6,121 bases of DNA. It comes from Rickettsiales bacterium (GTDB lineage: Bacteria > Pseudomonadota > Alphaproteobacteria > Rs-D84). Position numbers and translations under genes: made by a program. The stretch covers positions 1 to 6,121 of the forward strand of contig JAIRLB010000056.1 in NCBI GenBank assembly GCA_031259745.1. Reading direction: 5' to 3'. The notes beneath the pieces are model-generated. The model had not been told where the DNA came from. It did not search any database and saw only the letters and a list, made by a program, of their open reading frames with translations. Of the stretch, positions 1 to 6,006 are shown one piece after another (the first letter of the stretch is position 1; the number at the start of each line of letters is the position of its first letter).

Positions 1-1265
<1,265 letters not shown>

Positions 1266-1271
1266 TCTAAT

Positions 1272-1309
1272 GTTTTATTTCCCGACGCTTTGGCGCTCGG
1301 AAATAAAAC
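1272..1309 (+). other. Hairpin just downstream of 23S, likely rRNA processing stem
   Basis: GTTTTATTTCC (1272-1282) pairs perfectly with GGAAATAAAAC (1299-1309). An inner CGC/GCG closes a TTTG loop, with a small 3x3 internal loop between the two stems. It begins only a few bases past the estimated 23S 3' end. It is not followed by a T-run, so it does not look like a terminator. In a pre-rRNA transcript such a stem is a plausible RNase III or exonuclease stop site; that role is inference. Confidence 0.6.
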
Positions 1310-1329
1310 GTATGCTTGAAGAGTAAGTT

Positions 1330-1391
1330 GTAATTCCCCTTCGCTGGCGAAGGGGTGCCGCGATAGCGGCGGGGTAGTGGTTAAAAATTAC
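1330..1391. repeat. 62-bp double-hairpin element in the 23S-5S spacer (MITE/REP-like candidate)
   Basis: GTAATT (1330-1335) pairs with AATTAC (1386-1391) as an outer stem. Inside are a 9-bp hairpin, CCCCTTCGC/GCGAAGGGG (1336-1355, 2-base loop), and a 5-bp hairpin, GCCGC/GCGGC with loop GATA (1357-1370), followed by GGGGTAGT. The GC-rich core sits in AT-rich spacer, and the ends read TA-ATT and AAT-TA, which would fit TA target duplication. From memory, dispersed repeats with this layout (C-run hairpin, second hairpin, GGGGT(A/G)GT tail) occur in genomes of many gut bacteria. Only one copy lies in this window, so repeat status cannot be proved here. Confidence 0.5.
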
Positions 1392-1440
1392 CCTAATATT
1401 AGATTGATTCTTTGATATTTTTGAAATTTTACGATGTATG

Positions 1441-1574
1441 CAGATTTCGTTCTGGTGATTATTGAGCGGGAGCCACCCTCTGTTCCATCCCGAACCAGAC
1501 AGGGAAACCCCGCATCGCCGATGGTACTTTGGCTTAAGCCACGGAAGAGTAGGTCGTCGCCAGAACGAAATCTG
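1441..1574. other. Extended flanking stem enclosing 5S rRNA
   Basis: CAGATTTCGTTCTGG (1441-1455) is perfectly complementary to CCAGAACGAAATCTG (1560-1574). The inner bases are helix I of 5S; the outer nine or so extend it beyond the mature ends. Such an extended stem is a typical substrate for endonucleolytic 5S maturation (RNase E or a related enzyme); the enzyme is inferred. Confidence 0.75.
1450..1567 (+). rRNA. rrf: 5S ribosomal RNA
   Basis: This is a 5S rRNA of about 118 bases. Recognised parts: the 5' TTCTGGTG strand of helix I, the loop B/C region TCCATCCCGAACCAGAC (about 1485-1501), the conserved CGCCGATGGTACT (about 1516-1528) and AGAGTAGGTCG before the closing CGCCAGAAC. The central wording is close to alphaproteobacterial 5S. 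Ends are placed at the base of helix I and may shift by a few bases. It lies in the normal 23S-5S order, about 185 bases after 23S, with no tRNA in between and none directly after. A minus-strand ORF crossing it is not a gene. Confidence 0.96.
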
Positions 1575-1598
1575 TTTGACATAAAAACCGGATGATTT

Positions 1599-1627
1599 AC
1601 GTCAGTTTTTACTGGCGTTTTTTATTT
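1599..1627 (+). terminator. Rho-independent terminator of the rRNA operon
   Basis: ACGTCAGT (1599-1606) pairs with ACTGGCGT (1611-1618) through 8 bp, including one G-T wobble. The loop is TTTT, and an uninterrupted T-run to 1623 follows, then ATTT. It sits about 30 bases after 5S and has all the parts of an intrinsic terminator. Confidence 0.88.
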
Positions 1628-1705
1628 AAGTTTAAAATAAATTGCTTTTTAGTTTAAAATATAATAATATAAAGTTTAAAATAAAGGCAAGAAAACTTTA
1701 AAATG
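1628..1705 (+). repeat. Four-copy 22-bp-spaced motif array (candidate operator)
   Basis: The 9-mer GTTTAAAAT starts at 1630, 1652 and 1674, and CTTTAAAAT starts at 1696. The spacing is exactly 22 bp in all three steps. The first three copies share the longer AGTTTAAAATA. The fourth runs into the ATG at 1703. The array spans the presumed promoter and the translation start of the regulator gene. About two helical turns per step would place a bound protein on nearly one face. Candidate binder: the winged-helix domain of the downstream product. Phased A-tract curvature is an alternative. Confidence 0.7.
1642..1670 (+). promoter_or_regulatory. Probable promoter of the wHTH-ATPase-STAS-like gene
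   Basis: Two overlapping readings are possible. TATAAT at 1660-1665 is a perfect -10 but lacks a good -35 at normal spacing. TTGCTT (1642-1647), 17 bp, then TAATAT (1665-1670) is a weaker but correctly spaced pair. The region is very AT-rich, so exact assignment is uncertain. Either one lies inside the 22-bp motif array. Confidence 0.45.
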
Positions 1706-2725
1706 CGCGAAAATACTAAAATTATACGGAATTTTATAATAAATAATATAAAATCCAGGCCAAGCGGACTGTCAAATTTGGTCGCAGAAAAGTTCAATAT
1801 TTCCGTTCAAGCCGCTTTGGCGCACATAAATCGCTTGGTATCTGACGGTATATTGACATCAGAGGGCAAATCTAAGGCAAAAAAATATTTTCTTGTTATA
1901 AAGGCATTTGATTATTCATACCAAGAAACTGAAAATTTGTCGGAAAGCTTGGTGTGGGATAGCGATATAAAAAAACATTTCAGCTGTTTTCCTGATAATG
2001 TCAGAAAGATATGGAATTATGTGTTTTCTGAAATATTCAATAATGCAATAGAGCATTCCAACGCGACGAAAATTACTGTGCGCATAGAGCAAGATGCCGC
2101 CGGTTCCATGGTCAAAATATGCGACGACGGTATAGGAATATTTAATAAGGTAAGAAAATTTCTGGCTCTTCCTGATAATAGGGAAGTTATCATAGAATTG
2201 GCAAAAGGAAAATTTACAACGGACAAGGAAACGCATACCGGCGAAGGACTGTTTTTTTCTTCAAGGGTATTGGATTATTTTATGATATCATCATATGGTG
2301 CGTCCTGGTTGCATAATTATGAGAAATCCGATTGGGTTTTTGATGAAAATTCCGTATCAGAGTACAAAGGCACATGCGTATTGATGACATTATCAAATAC
2401 GACCGATAAAAATTTAGCAGATGTATTTAACAAATATGGAAATCCTGACTTTGATACGACAGTCATACCGATTGTGCTGATGTCAAGCAATGGAGAGGGA
2501 TTGGTATCCAGATCGCAGGCGAGAAGGCTTTTATCCCGGGTGGACAGTTTTAAGAATGTTTATTTTGATTTTTCTGGAATAATAAGCATAGGGCAGGCGT
2601 TTGCAGATGAAATATTCAGGGTATTTAATCGTCAGGCGCCCAAGGTGAATTTGCATGTTGTTAATGCGAATGATGATGTGCAGAATATGATAACGCGCGC
2701 AAAAAATAATTCAAGAAATTGTTGA
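1703..2725 (+). CDS. Winged-helix / HATPase_c / STAS-like (DUF4325) fusion regulator
   Basis: A cytoplasmic protein of 340 residues with no signal or membrane segment. Residues 1-65 read as a winged helix-turn-helix (LSNLVAEKFNISVQAALAHI, then a wing-like segment to KKYF). Residues about 100-230 are a GHKL-type ATPase: N-box EIFNNAIEH (110-118), G1 box DDGIGI (141-146), G2 box TGEGL (179-183). Residues about 255-335 match the STAS-like DUF4325 family: SRSQARRLL (269-277), then FDFSGIISIGQAFADEIFRVF (288-308). Domains related to SpoIIAB/RsbW and SpoIIAA usually sit on separate partner-switching proteins; here they are joined to a DNA-binding domain. No sigma factor or PP2C phosphatase gene is nearby. 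No histidine phospho-acceptor domain was seen, so a classical sensor kinase is unlikely. The Shine-Dalgarno is weak (AAAGG at 1683-1687, about 15 bases upstream). By eye its GC is in the mid-30s percent, clearly below its neighbours, which suggests acquisition by transfer. Regulated targets are unknown; autoregulation through the upstream array is inferred. Confidence 0.9.
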   Translation: MRENTKIIRNFIINNIKSRPSGLSNLVAEKFNISVQAALAHINRLVSDGILTSEGKSKAKKYFLVIKAFDYSYQETENLSESLVWDSDIKKHFSCFPDNVRKIWNYVFSEIFNNAIEHSNATKITVRIEQDAAGSMVKICDDGIGIFNKVRKFLALPDNREVIIELAKGKFTTDKETHTGEGLFFSSRVLDYFMISSYGASWLHNYEKSDWVFDENSVSEYKGTCVLMTLSNTTDKNLADVFNKYGNPDFDTTVIPIVLMSSNGEGLVSRSQARRLLSRVDSFKNVYFDFSGIISIGQAFADEIFRVFNRQAPKVNLHVVNANDDVQNMITRAKNNSRNC

Positions 2726-2761
2726 TTTGAATATGAATAAGAATACCCGCCGGGCCGCATC

Positions 2762-2811
2762 AAAAACCTGGAATTATAAATTCAGATTCCAACCCAGACG
2801 TAGCGGTTTTT
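2762..2811 (+). terminator. Possible weak terminator after the regulator gene
   Basis: AAAAACC (2762-2768) can pair with GGTTTTT (2805-2811). Inside, TGGAAT (2769-2774) pairs with ATTCCA (2786-2791), leaving a 13-base unpaired stretch on the 3' side. The 3' arm ends in a T-run. The imperfect stem makes this a weak candidate; no better terminator is visible between the two genes. Confidence 0.3.
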
Positions 2812-2815
2812 CTTG

Positions 2816-2844
2816 TTTACAGACCGCGCCGGAAATGTTATAAT
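2816..2844 (+). promoter_or_regulatory. Strong sigma70-type promoter of the 758-residue exported protein
   Basis: TTTACA (2816-2821), exactly 17 bp, then TATAAT (2839-2844). That is five of six and six of six matches to consensus. Transcription would start near 2851, giving a leader of about 78 bases. This shows that the exported protein has its own transcription unit, independent of the regulator gene upstream. Confidence 0.82.
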
Positions 2845-2859
2845 TAACAAAAAAGCGGG

Positions 2860-2922
2860 ACTGTTGCGCAAACAGTGCCGTCAGGAAACTGATTTCCGCG
2901 CTATGCGGAAATCTGACGGGAG
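2860..2922 (+). promoter_or_regulatory. Structured 5' leader with mutually exclusive hairpins near the ribosome site
   Basis: First hairpin: ACTGTT/AACAGT (2860-2876). Then GATTTCCGC/GCGGAAATC (2891-2913, loop GCTAT) is a perfect 9-bp stem. It can be extended by CCGTCA (2878-2883) pairing with TGACGG (2914-2919), which would hide the first Gs of the Shine-Dalgarno GGGAG (2918-2922). Alternatively TCAG-GAAA-CTGA (2881-2892) forms a GNRA-capped hairpin that uses the same TCA bases and would free the ribosome site. Regulation by this choice is inference; the pairings are directly visible. Confidence 0.5.
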
Positions 2923-2928
2923 AAGATA

Positions 2929-5205
2929 ATGAAGAGTCGTAATTTCGGCGAAATATTCAAAAACGCGGCTGGGACGGTTTTCTTGCTGGCGGCGGCGTTT
3001 TTTGTATGCTCCACGTTCTTATCGATGCGCGCGGTTTTTGCGGATCCGATCGCATCGCAGCAAACAGTGGTTTCCGCACAGTCCGCGCGCGCGAAGTCTT
3101 CTCGCGCGACGCGCGGAAACATTGTATCTGCGTCGCGTGGGGGCGGCGCGGCAACAAATGCCGCGCCGGCATCCCGCTCTGTTTCCAGCCGCGCGCCGGC
3201 GTCGGCATCTCATTCCAATCAGACGGGAACCGCATCAGGCCGCGCTGTTGTGGCGCGCACGGGAGCGAACGCGTCATCCCGCGCAGCGACAAACCGCGCT
3301 GTTGTCAGCCGCGCCGCCACGGGCGCAAATACGGCGCGCGTTGCCCTGACCGGCAATGCAATTCGCGGCAGCAGGACTAATTCGACAACCTATACGTACC
3401 TGTCCGGCAAATTGTATACGGGCAACTATTCGAATATCATCGATTCCACCACGGGACTGATATCGGCAGAGGCATACGGCAATTGTCTGGAAAGCTATTA
3501 CACGTGCATGGATGAAATCTGCACCGCCCGCAACGCAGCCCAGCGCCGCTGCGCCTGCGCCGGCCGCGTAAAGGCCTTTGCGGACGCAGAGGCGAAATTG
3601 GAAACAGCGAATGAAGAACTGATAAAAGTTTCCGGCGAATTGGCATTGCTGATCGCGACCAAGGGCAAAGACGTCAGCGCGGCTTTTCAGCTGACCGACG
3701 CCGAAAAAGTCATGAACTGCGTGTCTTGGCAAGAAGCTTCCAAAGAAAGTACATGGACCACAGGCAGCAAAGATTCCGAGGCTTATAAATGGTGTACCAG
3801 CCACGGGATTTACACAAATGCGGACACATGCCCGAAGCCGTCTTATTGTTCTACAACTGGAAACAATTTCGGATTTGATATTGATACTCTGAAAGGTTCC
3901 GGCAGTGATATTCTGGCATCATTGCAATCTTGGGCCGATGCCAAGGACAAGACTTTGACAATCACAAGCTCTGACGACACCAGTTTGACATTTAACCTTG
4001 AAAACATCACAAATGTCGTTAATGGTTTGACTGGCAGCAACTTGTCCTTGAATGATGATGGAACGGTCAAAGACTCTCTGGCCGAAACATGGGGTTATGA
4101 ATTATTTGAATATGCCCATAACAATGTCTGCAACCGCGTGTTGGATTCATGCTTTAACGGAATTTACGAGGCTTGCGGCGCCCCGCCGAGCACCGGCAGA
4201 AAATGCGGAAACGGTCAGACTCAGTGCCCGTATAATTACAACAGCATGATTACTGTAACAAACAGCGGAACGTATGAACTGAATTTTGTGACAGGCAATT
4301 CCAATTATACGGCTTCCAATTCAGCGACATGCTTCGGTTATGCGACTTCTTCGGGCGATCCGTATTCAAGCCTGCGCGGGCCGGTTGCCGATTCGCGCCG
4401 TTCCATTCTGCAAAAATATGCCCTGGATGCGAACGCGGATTGCGACGCCTATGGCGAACAGTTGAAAACAACCGCGCAGAACATCGGATATCAAAAAATT
4501 GCCGCGCAGCAGGCTTTGCAGAAAAAACGCCTTGAATTCGCGCAGGCGGAAACCGCGACAATCGCGTCCGATTTCCGCACAGCAAAGAATAATTTCAACG
4601 AATGCTTGTCGGAATTGTATGATTGCTATACGACGCAGGAAACATCTAATTCAGGTTGGAGCACCAGCCGCATAAAAACATATTGCTCGCAGGTTGCCAA
4701 TGTTCCGCATTGTTATGAAACCATGATTTGCGCTGCGCCGAACAATCATCTGGAAGCGGTCATAGCCAGAACCGTGACAGGAACGACATCCTCTTCGACA
4801 GAAGAAGCTAAAGAAGCTTGTGAGAATACGACAGATGCGTCAACGAATACTTGCCGCAATGTTGTTACGATTGCCGAAGTTCTCAGCGGTTCTTATGCGA
4901 GCGGCGCGGTGTCCCAATCTTCTGTGTCCATGCGTGAGATATGCTTGCAGAATATCGGCATAGACGGCGTTCGCAATTGGGCCAGCGGAAATTCCGGCGG
5001 CTGGACAGCCTCAAACTGCCCGCCGGGTCAGCATTTAGAGGGCACAAGTTGTATTCCCGATACTAAAACATGCAGCCATTCGGATCAGAATGCCGCTACG
5101 GCGCAGCAAACTTGGAACTCTAATAGTCAGTCTTGGGGCGGATGTCAAATATTGACTTGCAGTTCTGGTTATGACCTTTTAAATGGCGCATGCGTGAGTA
5201 TATAA
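2929..5205 (+). CDS. Exported cysteine-rich protein with Ala/Ser/Arg-rich N-terminal region, function unknown
   Basis: A protein of 758 residues. The start is supported by GGAG at 2919-2922, six bases before ATG. Residues 1-38 look like a type I signal peptide: basic n-region (K2, R4, K11), hydrophobic core 14-31, likely cut after AVFA (38). There is no lipobox. Residues 40-150 are low complexity, rich in A, S, R and G, with an 18-residue imperfect tandem repeat (105-122 and 123-140, each starting RAVV). The rest carries 30 cysteines, which suggests disulfides in an oxidising compartment. Three CX6C pairs stand out: C186/C193, C401/C408 and C559/C566. Likely coiled-coil or helical parts lie at 215-242 and 510-560. 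Residues 308-400 lack cysteine and are Asp/Ser/Thr/Leu-rich. The C-terminus has two short modules, CPPGQHLEGTSC (697-708) and CSSGYDLLNGAC (744-755), similar to CPxG-type cysteine modules of surface proteins. No catalytic motif or C-terminal anchor was seen. A surface, envelope or adhesin-like role is possible but unproven. Confidence 0.88.
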   Translation: MKSRNFGEIFKNAAGTVFLLAAAFFVCSTFLSMRAVFADPIASQQTVVSAQSARAKSSRATRGNIVSASRGGGAATNAAPASRSVSSRAPASASHSNQTGTASGRAVVARTGANASSRAATNRAVVSRAATGANTARVALTGNAIRGSRTNSTTYTYLSGKLYTGNYSNIIDSTTGLISAEAYGNCLESYYTCMDEICTARNAAQRRCACAGRVKAFADAEAKLETANEELIKVSGELALLIATKGKDVSAAFQLTDAEKVMNCVSWQEASKESTWTTGSKDSEAYKWCTSHGIYTNADTCPKPSYCSTTGNNFGFDIDTLKGSGSDILASLQSWADAKDKTLTITSSDDTSLTFNLENITNVVNGLTGSNLSLNDDGTVKDSLAETWGYELFEYAHNNVCNRVLDSCFNGIYEACGAPPSTGRKCGNGQTQCPYNYNSMITVTNSGTYELNFVTGNSNYTASNSATCFGYATSSGDPYSSLRGPVADSRRSILQKYALDANADCDAYGEQLKTTAQNIGYQKIAAQQALQKKRLEFAQAETATIASDFRTAKNNFNECLSELYDCYTTQETSNSGWSTSRIKTYCSQVANVPHCYETMICAAPNNHLEAVIARTVTGTTSSSTEEAKEACENTTDASTNTCRNVVTIAEVLSGSYASGAVSQSSVSMREICLQNIGIDGVRNWASGNSGGWTASNCPPGQHLEGTSCIPDTKTCSHSDQNAATAQQTWNSNSQSWGGCQILTCSSGYDLLNGACVSI
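3070..3120. repeat. Nested GC-rich inverted repeat inside the coding region
   Basis: GTTTCCGC (3070-3077) pairs with GCGGAAAC (3113-3120). Within it, CGCGCGA (3088-3094) pairs with TCGCGCG (3102-3108). The alternating CG runs lie in codons of the Ser/Ala/Arg-rich stretch, so codon choice for Arg-Ala pairs may explain much of it. Confidence 0.5.
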
Positions 5206-5208
5206 GAA

Positions 5209-5255
5209 AAATCTTGCCAAACGGCGGGATTTGCAATAAGAATTATTTTTATTAT
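5209..5255 (+). terminator. Probable terminator of the exported-protein gene
   Basis: AAATCTTGCC (5209-5218) pairs with GGCGGGATTT (5223-5232) through 10 bp, with two G-T wobbles and loop AAAC. It begins four bases after the stop codon. The T-rich stretch is delayed (ATTATTTTTATTAT from about 5242), so the terminator is not ideal. Rho-dependent ending cannot be excluded. Confidence 0.55.
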
Positions 5256-5300
5256 GGATCAATTTGATTTATACGATCCGTAACGCGTAAGATAAAGACC

Positions 5301-5489
5301 AGGTAAGTAAAAAGGAATGAGTAATAAGGAAAAAACCAAAGACCAAATAAGGAAAAAGTTAAAGAACAATGAATAGTGAACAATTTTTTTTGGCACGGTT
5401 CTCATACCTGCAACCTATTACCTGATACCTGTTACCTATTTTGTTCTCTGTTCTTTGGTCTTTTTACTTATTCCTTTTTCCTTAAACTC
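5301..5489. repeat. In-phase heptanucleotide tract forming a rough long inverted repeat
   Basis: About 27 consecutive 7-base units stay in one register. The clearest part is ACCTNNN starting at 5406, 5413, 5420, 5427 and 5434. Others: CCAAAGA/CCAAATA at 5336 and 5343, GAACAAT at 5364 and 5378, units ending TTCT or GGTCT at 5441, 5448 and 5455, and units ending CCT at 5469 and 5476. The left half is purine-rich and the right half pyrimidine-rich. AAAGACCAAA (5338-5347) pairs with 5454-5463, and 5309-5324 pairs with 5464-5479 over 16 bp with one G-T. The centre is T8 at 5384-5391. Degenerate heptamer repeats are known in cyanobacteria (STRR); a relation is not implied. A 63-codon ORF (5376-5567) crossing this tract has no ribosome site and is not a gene. 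Confidence 0.7.
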
Positions 5490-5531
5490 GTAATCCCCAC
5501 GCATATTTGTATAACTATTTCTTCAAATCGC

Positions 5532-5560
5532 TTGACTTTTATACATAATAATGCCAATAT
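5532..5560 (+). promoter_or_regulatory. Probable promoter of the rplU-rpmA operon
   Basis: TTGACT (5532-5537) is a good -35. At 17 bp lies CAATAT (5555-5560), a moderate -10. CATAAT (5544-5549) is a better -10 in sequence but would need a poor -35 near 5521. A transcript starting near 5567 would carry a leader of about 60 bases. Confidence 0.5.
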
Positions 5561-5581
5561 TGCATAAACTTTTCAACAAAT

Positions 5582-5593
5582 CATCATATGATG
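5582..5593. promoter_or_regulatory. Perfect 12-bp palindrome in the rplU leader
   Basis: CATCATATGATG reads identically on both strands and lies 33 bases before the rplU start, downstream of the presumed promoter. It could be an operator or a short RNA hairpin with a tight loop. Chance occurrence is possible for one 12-bp site. Confidence 0.4.
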
Positions 5594-5626
5594 CGTCTGA
5601 AAAAGAAATAACGAAAAGGGTTAAAT

Positions 5627-5926
5627 ATGGCAGATTTTGCAATCTTCTCTACCGGCGGAAAACAGTATCGCGTAAAGGTTGGCGATATTGTCAAAGTAGA
5701 AAAACTGAATGCCGATGGTAAAATCAAATTCGATCAGGTCTTGATGGTCGGCGGCGCAATCGGCAATCCGATTGTTGCCGGCGCGACTGTCACGGCAGAG
5801 GTTTTAGAGCATAAACGTGATGACAAGATTCTGGTGTTCAAGAAAAAAAGGCGTCAGAATTACCGCCGCACGCGCGGACATCGTCAGAACATCACTGTCT
5901 TGAAAATTACAGAGATCAAAGGCTGA
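5627..5926 (+). CDS. rplU: 50S ribosomal protein L21
   Basis: Ribosomal protein L21 binds 23S rRNA in the large subunit. The product is 99 residues, close to the usual 102-104. Family signatures seen: TGGKQYRV (residues 9-16) with [11 protein letters not shown] after it, and the basic C-terminal block from [16 protein letters not shown] (72-87) to ITVLKI. The start is fixed by AAAGGG (5615-5620), six bases upstream. It is followed by rpmA after 80 bases, the standard L21-L27 order. Nothing looks truncated. The N-terminus [11 protein letters not shown] is two residues longer than the common MFAVIKTGG form. Confidence 0.98.
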   Translation: MADFAIFSTGGKQYRVKVGDIVKVEKLNADGKIKFDQVLMVGGAIGNPIVAGATVTAEVLEHKRDDKILVFKKKRRQNYRRTRGHRQNITVLKITEIKG

Positions 5927-5986
5927 TTTATGACTTGTTGATATATGATTGCGGATTTGCAAATCATATATCAAAAATTATAAATC
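5925..5986 (+). other. Nested hairpin between rplU and rpmA
   Basis: TGATATATGATTGC (5939-5952) pairs with GCAAATCATATATCA (5959-5973), with one bulged A and loop GGATTT. An outer stem, GATTTAT (5925-5931) with ATAAATC (5980-5986), encloses it and overlaps the rplU stop codon. No T-run follows on the plus strand, so it is not a normal terminator. It may act in mRNA processing or stability, or be a small palindromic repeat. Confidence 0.55.
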
Positions 5987-6006
5987 GGAAATCAAGGAGT
6001 TTAGTC

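Noticed and set aside
1266..1449. tRNA gene in the 23S-5S spacer
   Set aside because: No T-loop GTTCRA-type sequence, anticodon arm or acceptor stem fits; the hairpins seen do not form a cloverleaf tRNA.
1388..1582. Minus-strand ORF across the 5S gene
   Set aside because: It is antisense to 5S rRNA and follows from its base composition and pairing.
2957..3804. Several Arg/Ala/Cys-rich ORFs in other frames of the exported-protein gene
   Set aside because: These are shadows of a GC-rich, low-complexity coding stretch; the 2929 frame alone has a promoter, ribosome site and signal peptide.
5256..5279. GGATC...GATCC hairpin
   Set aside because: Only five pairs around a 14-base loop; not convincing as a terminator or operator.
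5301..5489. CRISPR array
   Set aside because: Units are 7 bases with degenerate sequence; there are no long identical repeats separated by unique spacers and no cas genes.
5376..5567. 63-codon ORF with a Cys/Phe-rich product
   Set aside because: It is a reading of the heptad tract and following AT-rich spacer, has no Shine-Dalgarno and ends inside the rplU promoter region.
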